In this document: positions 26,485 to 35,162 of the stretch, piece after piece
How the letters are laid out: every line of letters starts with the position of its first letter
How positions within the stretch are numbered: the stretch's first letter is position 1
Origin: an uncultured Prevotellaceae bacterium
Lineage (GTDB): Bacteria > Bacteroidota > Bacteroidia > Bacteroidales > Bacteroidaceae
DNA length: 64,000 nt
Assembly: GCA_900318815.1 (NCBI GenBank)
Contig: ONMA01000001.1
Location: 238,210 to 302,209, forward strand
Reading direction: 5' to 3'
Made by a program: the position numbers and the translations under genes
Notes under the pieces: model-generated
Seen by the model: only the letters and a program-made list of their open reading frames with translations
Told to the model about the DNA's origin: nothing
Databases searched by the model: none

Positions 26485-27543
26485 ATGAAGAAACATCGAA
26501 TTGTGACTTTCGGAGAATTGCTGTTGCGCTTCTCCAAACCCGATCACCTGCGACTGACGCAGGGCGACATGTTTACCAGCAAATACGGCGGCAGCGAGGC
26601 CAACGTGGCCGTGAGCCTGGCCATGCTTGGCGACGACGTGCAGTATGTAACCCGTCTGCCCGAGACGCCCGTGGGGCGTGCCGGGGCCATGATGCTCGAG
26701 CAGTTGGGCGTGGATTGCCGTCACGTGGTCTATGGCGGCCGTCGCATAGGCACCTATTATTTCGAGCCGTCGGCAGGCATGCGTGCCGCCAAGGTGATTT
26801 ACGACCGCGACGGTTCGGCCTACTCGGAGCTATCTCCTGGCATGATTCCCTGGCGCGAAATCCTGAAGGATGCCAGCGTGCTCCATGTCTCGGGCATAAC
26901 GGCTGCCATCTCGCAGAATGCCGCCGATGCCACCTTTGAGGCACTTGACATAGCCGACGAGCTGGGCCTCACCGTGTCGTTCGACATCAACTACCGCAAG
27001 AACCTCTGGAAGTATGGTGCCGACCCGCGCGAGACACTGAGCCGCATGCTGAGCCGATGCGACATGATGTTTGGCGATGCCATCGAGTTCGAGTGGCTCT
27101 GCCAGCGTCCGCAGCCGCCTTTCACGGCTACCAGCTCCGACTTCAAGATGCAAATGGACGAGTATCGCGAATGGTTCGACGACCTGCACCGCCAATTCCC
27201 CCGTTGCCGCAACTGGCTCATGGGCATGCGCAACATGGTGTCCTCTACCCACCACACGCTGACCGCCCTGCTCTGGACCGACGGGACGCTGCTCGAAGCC
27301 CCCATCATCGACATTCCCGACGTGGTGGATCCCATGGGCGTGGGCGATGCCTTCATGGCAGGACTGCTGCATGCTTCGGCCAAGTTCCCCGACGACAAGC
27401 AGTTACAGCTGAACTACTCGCTGGCTGCATCGGCGTTGAAGAACACCGTGCCGGGTGATTTCAACCTCTCCAACGACGAAGAAATCATGGCGGTGGTCAA
27501 TCATGCACGCGACATCCATACGCTCTACAAAATCACCATCTGA
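26485..27543 (+). CDS. PfkB-family sugar kinase (2-keto-3-deoxygluconate kinase-like)
   Basis: 352 residues from ATG at 26485 (a GTG lies just before it). Ribokinase-family features: VTFGELLLRFSKP at the N-terminus, the GGSEANVAVSLAMLG substrate lid region (about 34-48), SFDINYRKNLW (about 165-175) and the C-terminal PMGVGDAFMAGLLHA with the catalytic Asp in GVGD. Overall layout and the DINYR motif suggest a KdgK-type enzyme phosphorylating 2-dehydro-3-deoxygluconate or a related ketose; the exact sugar is not certain. It starts 23 nt after the relA-type gene, so it may be co-transcribed. Confidence 0.85.
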   Translation: MKKHRIVTFGELLLRFSKPDHLRLTQGDMFTSKYGGSEANVAVSLAMLGDDVQYVTRLPETPVGRAGAMMLEQLGVDCRHVVYGGRRIGTYYFEPSAGMRAAKVIYDRDGSAYSELSPGMIPWREILKDASVLHVSGITAAISQNAADATFEALDIADELGLTVSFDINYRKNLWKYGADPRETLSRMLSRCDMMFGDAIEFEWLCQRPQPPFTATSSDFKMQMDEYREWFDDLHRQFPRCRNWLMGMRNMVSSTHHTLTALLWTDGTLLEAPIIDIPDVVDPMGVGDAFMAGLLHASAKFPDDKQLQLNYSLAASALKNTVPGDFNLSNDEEIMAVVNHARDIHTLYKITI

Positions 27544-27583
27544 TATTACGCGCTCATATACACTTTTCGTATGCATGAATAAC

Positions 27584-27873
27584 AACAACGGATTACACGG
27601 ATTATACGGATTTTCTAACTCAACTTTCCCTGGGTTTTGAAACCACGAATTTCGCGAATTAAGCGAATTACCATGCGGATGATAAGGACTCGCTACGCGC
27701 TTGGCTCGTCCAAGAATTTCACAAATGGTCGTAAACGACCGACGAATTTCTCGAACTTTTGGCAGCGCAGCCAATTCTTTGCAAGCAAAGCGACTAAGGT
27801 CGAGCGCGTGGTTAAAAAGAAAAGGTGGGATAGTTGAGTTAGGAAATCCGTATAATCCGTGAAATCCGTTGTT
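27584..27873. repeat. Palindromic intergenic element B, nested
   Basis: Fills most of the gap between the kinase and rmuC. Outer arms of 42 nt (27584-27625 and 27832-27873) are complementary with 2 mismatches and contain three 9-nt units of the type CGGATTACA. Inside is a left arm of the element A type with changed letters (27641-27669, units ACGAATTTC, GCGAATTAA, GCGAATT), the shared CCATGCGGAT tag (27671-27680) and TTTCACAAATGGTC (27717-27730), an inner stem GGTCGT/ACGACC, and the 30-nt tag identical to element A (27808-27837). The inner right arm is eroded; only its GTGGTT end remains. Confidence 0.8.
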
Positions 27874-27915
27874 TAAAAGAATTTGTGAAACTTAAATAAA
27901 AGTATTAGAAGATAA

Positions 27916-29295
27916 ATGATTGTAACAGTCTCTCTGGTGATAGCAGGGATTGCCCTTGGTGTGTTGCTGGGTTGGTACGTCACTCGTTCACGCTTGCAGA
28001 CTCGGTTTGCTGCCGAACGTGCCGAGCTGTCCTCCGCTCGCGACGTGTTGCAGACTCAGCTTGGCATGATGGCCTCGCAGCGCGACGATGAGCGAGTACA
28101 GCAGGAGAAACGGCTGAACGAGCTGACCAGCCTGTACGAACAGCGGTTGAAGGCGCAGGCAGAGGCGCATGCCGGGCAGATGGAGGCACTTCGCCAGCAG
28201 GCCAAGGAGCAGATGGAACAGCAGATGACGCTCATCAGGGAACAGATGAACGTTGCTTCGGAGAAGATTCTGCGTGAGCGTCAGCAGCAGTTGGCCTCGA
28301 CCAACGAGCAGCAGTTGGCCTCTATCCTGAACCCGTTGCGCGAGAACATCCGCCAGATGCGTGAAGCTGTGGAGAAGAGCGACCGCGAACAGACCACGAC
28401 AATGGAGCGACTCGATGCCTCCATCAAGGAAAATCTGAGGCAGGCGCAGCAAGTGGGCGAACGGGCCGACATGCTGGCCAAGGCCCTGACGTCGGAGAAC
28501 AAGACCCAGGGCAACTTCGGCGAACTGCGTCTGCGCCAGCTTCTGGAGCAGATGGGACTGGAGCAAGGCGTGCAATATGAGGAGCAACGGCTGATGCGCG
28601 ACGACAACGGACGTGCGCTGACCGACGAGGAGGGCCGCAAGCTGATGCCCGACGTCATCCTGCACTTTCCCGACGAGCGCGATGTCATCATCGACTCCAA
28701 GGTTTCGCTTACCGCGTTCGAAGACTATTACGCCGCCAAGACCGAGCAGGCAAAGGCCGATGCCCTGCGCCGCCACGTAGCTTCGGTGCGCAGCCACGTG
28801 CAGGAGCTGTCGCGCAAGAAGTACAGTCAGTACATCCGCGAAGGCCGGCAACGACTCGACTTCGTGCTCATGTACGTGTTCAGCGAGTCGGCTTTGCAGC
28901 TGGCCCTCGGTGCAGATGCCAAACTTTGGCGCGATGCCTACGACCAGGGGGTGGTCATCGTGGGCAGTCAGAGCTTGTTTGTCATGCTCCGGGTGCTGGA
29001 GATGTCGTGGAAACAAGTGCGTCAGGTGGAGAACCAGCAGGACATTATGCGTCAGGCCAATCTGATTATCGACCGTGTGCAGCAGTTCTACGAGCGTTTC
29101 CTCCGGGCCGACGAACAGCTGCATCGCACGCAGGATGCCTTCGAAGACCTGCGCCACTCGGTGGCTCCCAACGGGCAGAGCATCACCACGGCTGCCTCGC
29201 GACTGCTGAAATATGGGGCGCAGGAGAACCCGAAACGCCGCAACCGACTTCCCAAGTCCACCGACGATGAGGCTCCGCAGGAGGCCTTGACATAG
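27916..29295 (+). CDS. rmuC: RmuC family DNA recombination protein
   Basis: 459 residues. One N-terminal membrane segment (VTVSLVIAGIALGVLLGWYV, about 3-22) is followed by a long coiled coil (about 30-190, Gln/Glu-rich) and the RmuC nuclease-like core (about 195-400: NKTQGNFGELRLRQLLEQMG, DVIIDSKVSLTAFEDY with the D...SK core, FVLMYVFSESALQLAL). RmuC limits inversions between short inverted repeats in E. coli. Its neighbour here is a large palindromic element just upstream, which may be coincidence. A terminator follows the gene. Confidence 0.9.
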   Translation: MIVTVSLVIAGIALGVLLGWYVTRSRLQTRFAAERAELSSARDVLQTQLGMMASQRDDERVQQEKRLNELTSLYEQRLKAQAEAHAGQMEALRQQAKEQMEQQMTLIREQMNVASEKILRERQQQLASTNEQQLASILNPLRENIRQMREAVEKSDREQTTTMERLDASIKENLRQAQQVGERADMLAKALTSENKTQGNFGELRLRQLLEQMGLEQGVQYEEQRLMRDDNGRALTDEEGRKLMPDVILHFPDERDVIIDSKVSLTAFEDYYAAKTEQAKADALRRHVASVRSHVQELSRKKYSQYIREGRQRLDFVLMYVFSESALQLALGADAKLWRDAYDQGVVIVGSQSLFVMLRVLEMSWKQVRQVENQQDIMRQANLIIDRVQQFYERFLRADEQLHRTQDAFEDLRHSVAPNGQSITTAASRLLKYGAQENPKRRNRLPKSTDDEAPQEALT

Positions 29296-29308
29296 CGAAA
29301 AGAAAGAA

Positions 29309-29365
29309 AAATAGCGTCAGGTGCTGTGATATTTGTCAACAGAAACGCATCTGACGCTATTTTTA
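29309..29365 (+). terminator. Rho-independent terminator after rmuC
   Basis: Inverted repeat AAATAGCGTCAG and CTGACGCTATTT with a stem-containing loop, followed by a T-run at about 29360-29364. Confidence 0.75.
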
Positions 29366-29399
29366 TGTATAATAATTAGGCTATCAGCAAAAAAATGAG

Positions 29400-29407
29400 T
29401 AAATTTG
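29400..29407 (+). promoter_or_regulatory. Putative -7 element of fabD
   Basis: TAAATTTG matches TAnnTTTG 40 nt before the fabD ATG; no clear -33 element. Confidence 0.45.
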
Positions 29408-29446
29408 CACACGTTTTAACATTAACAATAAGAAATAGGAAAAAAT

Positions 29447-30337
29447 ATGAAAGCATTTGTTTTCCCCGGTCAGGGAGCCCAGTTCGTAGGAATGGGCAAG
29501 GATCTTTACGACAACAACGCTAAAGCAAAAGAATTATTCGAGAAAGCAAACGATATCCTGGGATACCGCATTACCGACGTGATGTTCGAAGGAACGGACG
29601 ACGACCTGAAGCAGACGAAGGTCACACAGCCCGCCGTGTTCCTCCACTCGGTCATTTCGGCCATCTGCATGGGCGATGCCTTCGACCCGCAGATGACTGC
29701 CGGCCACTCATTAGGCGAGTTCTCGGCGCTGGTTGCCGCCGGTGCCCTCTCGTTCGAGGATGGTTTGCGTCTGGTCTATGCCCGTGCTATGGCCATGCAG
29801 AAAGCCTGCGAGGCCCAGCCTTCGACGATGGCCGCCATCATCGGACTGGCCGATGAGAAGGTGGAGGAGATTTGTGCCGAGGTGTCGAAGATGGGCAAGG
29901 GCGTAGTGGTTCCTGCCAACTACAACAACCCGGGCCAGCTTGTTATCTCGGGCAATATCGAGGCTATCGACGAGGCTTGCGCCCAGATGAAGGCTGCCGG
30001 TGCCAAGCGTGCCCTTCCCCTGAAGGTGGGTGGCGCCTTCCACTCGCCGCTGATGCAGCCTGCCAAGGACGAGCTGCAGGCTGCCATCGAGCAGACGGAG
30101 TTCCAGACCCCGAAGTGCCCCGTCTATCAGAACGTCGACGGAAAGCCCCACACGGAGCCTGCCGAAATCAAGCAGAACCTCATTGCCCAGCTGACAAGCT
30201 CGGTGCGCTGGACTCAATGTGTGCAGTCGATGATTGCCGACGGTGCCGACGACTTCACCGAATGCGGCCCCGGCAAAGCCCTGCAAGGCATGATTGCCAA
30301 GATTAATCGTGAAGTTAGTGCCCACGGAATCATGTAA
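29447..30337 (+). CDS. fabD: Malonyl-CoA:acyl-carrier-protein transacylase
   Basis: 296 residues, near the family norm of about 300. It has the N-terminal FPGQGAQFVGMG oxyanion motif, the nucleophile elbow GHSLGEFSALV (catalytic Ser about residue 89), the second-domain GGAFHSPLM (catalytic His about 198) and NVDGKPH. It loads malonyl groups onto ACP for fatty-acid synthesis in the cytoplasm. The next gene (GH13) starts 6 nt after the stop, so they are probably co-transcribed although unrelated in function. Confidence 0.95.
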   Translation: MKAFVFPGQGAQFVGMGKDLYDNNAKAKELFEKANDILGYRITDVMFEGTDDDLKQTKVTQPAVFLHSVISAICMGDAFDPQMTAGHSLGEFSALVAAGALSFEDGLRLVYARAMAMQKACEAQPSTMAAIIGLADEKVEEICAEVSKMGKGVVVPANYNNPGQLVISGNIEAIDEACAQMKAAGAKRALPLKVGGAFHSPLMQPAKDELQAAIEQTEFQTPKCPVYQNVDGKPHTEPAEIKQNLIAQLTSSVRWTQCVQSMIADGADDFTECGPGKALQGMIAKINREVSAHGIM

Positions 30338-30343
30338 TTTGCT

Positions 30344-31990
30344 ATGAAAATAGTTGTATATCAGGTTTTTACACGCCTATACGGCAACCGCAATACCACT
30401 CGCAAGCCCAATGGGACTATTGAGGAGAATGGTTGCGGAAAGCTCAACGACTTTACTCCCTCGGTCTTGAAACGACTGAGGGAGTTCGGCGTTTCTCATG
30501 TCTGGTACACGGGTGTCATCCGCCATGCCACGCAGACCGACTACACGGCCTACGGCATTCCCCGACAGCATCCCGCCGTGGTGAAGGGTAGGGCTGGCTC
30601 TCCCTACGCCATAGCCGACTATTATGACATTGACCCCGACCTGGCCGTCGATGTGAACAAACGCATGGAGGAGTTCGAGCGCTTGGTGAATCGCACCCAT
30701 CGTGCGGGCTTGAAGATGATTATCGACTTCGTGCCCAACCATGTGGCCCGTCAGTACAAGAGCATCTGCAAGCCCAAGGGCGTGAAAGACCTGGGCGAGG
30801 ACGATGATACTGACCGTGGTTTCGACCCGCAGAATAATTTCTACTATTGTCCAGGCGAGCGCTTCTCTCCCTATTTCGACCTCTATCATGGCGAGAAGGA
30901 GCCTTATCTTGAGATGCCGGCACGTGCCACGGGCAACGACTGCTTCCATTCGTCTCCCAGTCAGAATGAATGGTACGAGACGGTGAAGCTGAACTACGGC
31001 GTGGATTACTATGCCGGGCGAGTGGGGCATTTCGACCCCATTCCCTCAACATGGAAGAAGATGCTCGATATCCTGCTCTTCTGGGCCGCCAAAGGCGTTG
31101 ACGGATTCCGTTGCGACATGGCCGAGATGGTGCCGGCGGAGTTCTGGGAGTGGGCTACCAAGCAGGTGAAGGCCAAATATCCCGAGCTGATCTTCATCGG
31201 CGAGGTGTACAATCCCAACGAGTATCGCCGCTATCTGTCGGCAGGATTTGATTATCTCTACGACAAGGTAGGCATGTACGACGTGATGCGCGACGTGATT
31301 TGCCATCGTCGCGGCAGCGATGCCATTACCTGGGCCTGGCAGATTAACGACGACATACGCGACCACATGCTCTACTTCCTTGAGAACCACGACGAGCAGC
31401 GCGTGGCCAGCGACTTCTTTGCCGCCAACGGGCGCAAGGCTGTTCCTGCCTTGATTGCGAATGTGCTGATGCAGAAGAACCCCTTCATGCTCTATGCGGG
31501 GCAGGAGTATGGCGAGCGTGGCATGGACAAGGAAGGATATAGCGGCAACGACGGGCGCACCACCATCTTCGACTACTGGTCGGTGGACACGCTGTGCAGG
31601 GCTGCTGCCAACAAACTGACCGACGAGGAACGCTATCTGGCCGAGACCTATACCAAAGTGCTGAACATAGCACGCGAGGAGAAGGCGGTGGGCGAGGGCA
31701 TCGCGTTCGACCTCATGTATGTCAATGGCCAATACTTCCGCCAGTATGCTTTCTTGCGCAAGTATGAGAACGAACTCCTGCTCGTGGTGAGCAACTTCGA
31801 CGACACAAAAGCCTCGGTCAGCATCTGTATTCCCGCCCATGCGTTCGACTTCCTCCATCTTGAGGAGAAGGATTACAAGGCCGTTGATCTGCTTTCGGGC
31901 GAAGAAATGGACGTGAGCCTGCGGCGCGACGGCATGGTCAAGGTGGAACTGGCTGCGCGTAACGGTGTCGTTCTGAAAATGAAAATCTGA
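30344..31990 (+). CDS. GH13 alpha-amylase family enzyme, cytoplasmic
   Basis: 548 residues with no signal peptide. GH13 landmarks: region I DFVPNHV (about 126-132), region II GVDGFRCDMAEMV with the Asp nucleophile (about 252), region III IFIGEVYNP with the Glu acid/base (about 286) and region IV ENHDEQRVASDF with the transition-state Asp (about 350). It has a C-terminal beta domain. The N-terminus IVVYQVFTRLYGNRNTT is typical of intracellular Bacteroidales members of this family. It acts on alpha-glucans or maltodextrins; exact specificity is unclear. Confidence 0.88.
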   Translation: MKIVVYQVFTRLYGNRNTTRKPNGTIEENGCGKLNDFTPSVLKRLREFGVSHVWYTGVIRHATQTDYTAYGIPRQHPAVVKGRAGSPYAIADYYDIDPDLAVDVNKRMEEFERLVNRTHRAGLKMIIDFVPNHVARQYKSICKPKGVKDLGEDDDTDRGFDPQNNFYYCPGERFSPYFDLYHGEKEPYLEMPARATGNDCFHSSPSQNEWYETVKLNYGVDYYAGRVGHFDPIPSTWKKMLDILLFWAAKGVDGFRCDMAEMVPAEFWEWATKQVKAKYPELIFIGEVYNPNEYRRYLSAGFDYLYDKVGMYDVMRDVICHRRGSDAITWAWQINDDIRDHMLYFLENHDEQRVASDFFAANGRKAVPALIANVLMQKNPFMLYAGQEYGERGMDKEGYSGNDGRTTIFDYWSVDTLCRAAANKLTDEERYLAETYTKVLNIAREEKAVGEGIAFDLMYVNGQYFRQYAFLRKYENELLLVVSNFDDTKASVSICIPAHAFDFLHLEEKDYKAVDLLSGEEMDVSLRRDGMVKVELAARNGVVLKMKI

Positions 31991-32007
31991 TTAATTGGTA
32001 GCTGACG

Positions 32008-32475
32008 ATGGCCGAAGAGTATTATCTGAACGAGCATAACAAGGAAGAGTTTCCGCCTGCCCACACAGCCGAACATCTGTTGAATCAGACTATGATACAG
32101 ATGTTTGGCTGCGAGCGCAGCTATAATGCCCACGTGGAACGCAAGAAGAGCAAGATGAGTTTTCATCTTGACCGCAAGCCGGGACGCAAGGACGAACAGG
32201 AGATAGAACGGCGCATGAACCAGTTGATTGCCGACGACCTGCCCGTTACCTTCGAGTTTGTCACGCGCGACAACCTGCCCGAGGGCATCAGTCAGGAGCG
32301 TCTGCCTGCCGATGTGTCCGACACTATCCGCTTGGTGCGCATCGGCGACTACGACGTGTGCCCCTGTATTGGCAAGCATGTGCGCTCCACCTCACAGATA
32401 GGACGCTTCGAGCTGCTGGGCACCAACTGGGATGAACGTGAGCGTTCGTTCCGCGTGAGGTTCAAAATCGTGTGA
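32008..32475 (+). CDS. AlaX-like trans-editing domain (threonyl/alanyl-tRNA synthetase SAD family)
   Basis: 155 residues. The metal-binding pair of the editing domain is visible: HTAEH (about 19-23) and CPCIGKH (about 113-119). Free-standing AlaX proteins hydrolyse mischarged Ser-tRNA(Ala) or Gly-tRNA(Ala). The protein lacks any synthetase domain. It starts 17 nt after the GH13 stop, so it is the last gene of the fabD-GH13 unit. Some family members are truncated or act on other tRNAs, so the substrate is inferred. Confidence 0.82.
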   Translation: MAEEYYLNEHNKEEFPPAHTAEHLLNQTMIQMFGCERSYNAHVERKKSKMSFHLDRKPGRKDEQEIERRMNQLIADDLPVTFEFVTRDNLPEGISQERLPADVSDTIRLVRIGDYDVCPCIGKHVRSTSQIGRFELLGTNWDERERSFRVRFKIV

Positions 32476-32509
32476 CCTCGTACCTGCTCTGACCGCAACG
32501 CGGTCACCG

Positions 32510-32686
32510 CTCAATAGCCGGGGTGTGCGTAGCACCCCCGGATGAAAGATGCAAGCAACATCGACCCTGAAGGGGTCGCCCATACTCACGGACATCCCTC
32601 CCATTAGAACAGAGAGGCGACCCCTTCAGGGTCGATTTGCCTTCTTACGCTCTTTCCGCAGGTCGTTCCGACCTACGGCTATTGAG
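32510..32686. repeat. REP-like nested palindrome
   Basis: Outer arms CTCAATAGCCG (32510-32520) and its complement (32676-32686) surround a perfect 21-bp inverted repeat (32560-32580 with 32616-32636; core GACCCTGAAGGGGTC). Each half of the inner repeat is itself palindromic (GACCC/GGGTC). Such GGGTCG palindromes recur in intergenic DNA of many Bacteroidales and resemble REP/BIME elements mobilised by RAYT (Y1) transposases; that link is from memory. More small palindromes flank it (GACCGC/GCGGTC at about 32491-32505; GACGCTTTCAGCGTC at about 32691-32705). Confidence 0.7.
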
Positions 32687-32724
32687 AGGCGACGCTTTCA
32701 GCGTCTTTCAACCGCAGTATCAAA

Positions 32725-32760
32725 AAATAGCTCTCTGAAGAATGTCTCAGAGAGCTATTT
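32725..32760. terminator. Bidirectional terminator between the AlaX and phosphatase-family genes
   Basis: A 13-14-bp stem (AAATAGCTCTCTG at 32725-32737 with its complement at 32748-32760) is flanked by A-run and T-run. The right stem contains the TGA of the minus-strand gene, so that gene ends inside its own terminator. Confidence 0.75.
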
Positions 32761-33805
32761 TCATGAATACCGGATGATGGTCGGAATAGCTTAGGTCTTC
32801 CTTGTAATAAGTCTGTCCCGAAAGGCTCTTGTCGTGGAAGATGTAGTCGATGCGTGCCTTCTTCAGCCCTCGGTAAGTACTCATAAAGCCGTTGCCGCAC
32901 TCCTTGAAACCGTCGACCAGATTGCCCAGCATCGTGTGATAGGTATAGGAATAGGGCACGTCGTTGAAGTCGCCACACACGATGGCGGGCAGCATGCACG
33001 ACTCTATGTCCTCGGCAACAATCTTGCATTGGCGAGCCCTGACCACCATACCCATCGTGTAGTTGCCGTAGATGGCCTGCACAATGGCATTCTCGGTGAT
33101 GGTCTGTCCCTGCAGTTCCATCTTGGCCACCTTTCTCAGCGTGCGGTTGAAGCCCGTGGTCTCTAAGTGGACGTTGTACACACGGAAAGCCTTCTCGTTG
33201 ATAATCACGTCGGCCCACATGGCACTATTGTTTGTATAGTTGCCAAACTCGATGGTGTTCGACTGGCTGATGGGGAAGCGGCTGTAGATAATCATGTCGT
33301 CCTTGCCGTAGGCATGGTAGGGGAAATACTCCCTGTAGTTGTCCGAGTTCCTGCGGTCGCCACACACGTCGGAGTACTCCTGCAGGCAAAGGATGTCCAC
33401 GTTCTGCTTTTTCATCTCGCTCAGGATGTCGCCCGATTTGAAGCCGGAAGTTTCCCGTCCGAACATAGCCACGTTGTAGGTGGCTATCTTGAATCCTGCC
33501 TTCGAGGCATCGACATCTGAGGAGAACCTGAATTGATAGATGGTTCCGATGTAGGGAATGCAGCTGAGAATGGCAAAGACGGGCATAGCCGCCCATATCC
33601 ATCGCTTGCGAACGACCCAGTAGATCAGCATCACTACGTTTCCGACAAAGAGGAAAGGCAATGCGTAGACCAGCATGGCCAGACCGTGATTAGTGGTAGG
33701 AGTAGTCCGGCCACCGAAGAGTCCGGCAATGGTCAGTATCATCAATGTGGCACTCATGACAAGAAACATGAACGACACATATTTGTAAATGGCGAGTTTT
33801 CCCAC
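32747..33805 (-). CDS. Membrane-anchored endonuclease/exonuclease/phosphatase (EEP) family protein
   Basis: 352 residues. Three hydrophobic segments (about 10-30, 42-65 and 70-90) precede the EEP domain. EEP motifs: FKIATYNVAMFG (Asn), CLQEYSDV (Glu), VCGDFNDVPYSYTY (Asp/Asn) and the final YSDHHPVFMKIAL (Asp-His pair). The family includes DNases, phosphoinositide and lipid phosphatases; members with this N-terminal membrane part are common in Bacteroidetes and their substrate is unknown. It starts 20 nt after the histidine kinase stop and is likely in one operon with it. Confidence 0.85.
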   Translation of the reverse strand: MGKLAIYKYVSFMFLVMSATLMILTIAGLFGGRTTPTTNHGLAMLVYALPFLFVGNVVMLIYWVVRKRWIWAAMPVFAILSCIPYIGTIYQFRFSSDVDASKAGFKIATYNVAMFGRETSGFKSGDILSEMKKQNVDILCLQEYSDVCGDRRNSDNYREYFPYHAYGKDDMIIYSRFPISQSNTIEFGNYTNNSAMWADVIINEKAFRVYNVHLETTGFNRTLRKVAKMELQGQTITENAIVQAIYGNYTMGMVVRARQCKIVAEDIESCMLPAIVCGDFNDVPYSYTYHTMLGNLVDGFKECGNGFMSTYRGLKKARIDYIFHDKSLSGQTYYKEDLSYSDHHPVFMKIAL

Positions 33806-33825
33806 GATTGACTTGATTTTGAGAA

Positions 33826-35079
33826 TTAATCGTCGATGTAGTGCTTGACGGTTTCAATAAGATCCTCCACACGGAAGGGCTTGGCAAGGAAATCGTCACA
33901 GCCGGCAGCTTTCGCCTCCTTGATGTTATCGTCGAATGCAAAGGCGCTCAGGGCAACGACTTTCCTGTTTGGATACACCTCTTTTATAATACGTGTAGCG
34001 TCGAGACCGTTCATCTCGGGCATTCTGATGTCCATGAGAATCAGGTCGGGCGACTCGTCTTCGTTCATGGTGACGGCTTCAATGCCATTGCGGGCCCGCA
34101 CCAGACGGTAGCGCTTTTGCAGCACGATTCGCACCAGTTCGTAGTTGCTCTCTTCGTCTTCGGCCACGAGAATGGTCTTCATCGCTGCCCCCTCCTTGTT
34201 CTTGCCTACATCGTCCAGCGTGCTGACGGTGGTCGTGGTGCGGTGGCTTGTCGACATGCCGCCGATTTTCCCATGGAATGGCAATTCGAAAATGAAGGTG
34301 GAGCCTTGGCCAAGCTTCGACTTCACATGGATGTGTCCGCCCATTTTCTCGACGATGATGCGACACAGGGCCAGGCCGAGACCGAATCCCTTTTGCTGCT
34401 CGGCATCTTGCGAGGCGTAGGCGTTGAAAATCTGGTCTATGAAATCGGGGTCAATGCCCGAACCGGTGTCTTTTACGAAGAATTCAATCTCCTGGCCGTC
34501 GTTCTTGAAGTCGTAACCAAAGGTGATGGAACCTACGGAGGTGTGCTTGAGGGCGTTGGAGATAAGGTTCGAGAATACCTGGGTGAGCCGGTTCTCGTCG
34601 GTGTTCATAATGACGGTAGAGTCAGGTGCCGTCCAATTGAGTACGATAGATTCTGGACAGCGGAACTTGAAAAGCTGCTGGATGCTGCTCATCATCGACT
34701 TCAGGTTTGTCTCTGCTTTCTTGATGACAATCTCGCCTGATTCCACACGGCTTAGGTCAAGAATTTCATTAACAAGACTCATCAGGCGGCCGTTATTGCT
34801 TTCGATGATCTCCTGAAACTTCATTCGCTCTTCTGACGACTCGGTTACGGCAATAAGACGAGAGAACCCTTCGATGGCATTCAGCGGCGTGCGTATTTCA
34901 TGAGACATGTTGGCCAGGAAGAGAGACTTCATCCTACTGGCGTTTTCTGCTTTTCGGGCCTTCTCTTCGTATTCCGTGATTTTCTTGTTTGCTATTTCCA
35001 ATTGCTGATTCGCGATTGTCAGCTTGCGGTTCAGCTCGGCAAACTTCTGAAGCAACAATTCCTTTTCGTCTTGTTTCAT
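33826..35079 (-). CDS. Soluble hybrid histidine kinase with fused receiver domain
   Basis: 417 residues with no membrane segment and no recognisable sensor domain; instead the first ~50 residues are a coiled coil. H-box MSHEIRTPLNAI (about 59-70), N-box NLISNALKHT, G1 DTGSGI, G2 GFGLGLAL and a C-terminal receiver (VAEDEESNYEL, phospho-acceptor Asp in LMDIRMP, KPF) are all intact. It could be an intracellular relay kinase fed by a partner protein via the coiled coil. No DNA-binding regulator is adjacent; the co-transcribed EEP protein is the nearest functional partner. Confidence 0.9.
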   Translation of the reverse strand: MKQDEKELLLQKFAELNRKLTIANQQLEIANKKITEYEEKARKAENASRMKSLFLANMSHEIRTPLNAIEGFSRLIAVTESSEERMKFQEIIESNNGRLMSLVNEILDLSRVESGEIVIKKAETNLKSMMSSIQQLFKFRCPESIVLNWTAPDSTVIMNTDENRLTQVFSNLISNALKHTSVGSITFGYDFKNDGQEIEFFVKDTGSGIDPDFIDQIFNAYASQDAEQQKGFGLGLALCRIIVEKMGGHIHVKSKLGQGSTFIFELPFHGKIGGMSTSHRTTTTVSTLDDVGKNKEGAAMKTILVAEDEESNYELVRIVLQKRYRLVRARNGIEAVTMNEDESPDLILMDIRMPEMNGLDATRIIKEVYPNRKVVALSAFAFDDNIKEAKAAGCDDFLAKPFRVEDLIETVKHYIDD

Positions 35080-35162
35080 CTTATCTTATACCTTATTATA
35101 CCGTGCAAAGTTACAATTTTTTCTTCACTTATTCGACAAAAAGGGAAAAAATTTTATATTTT

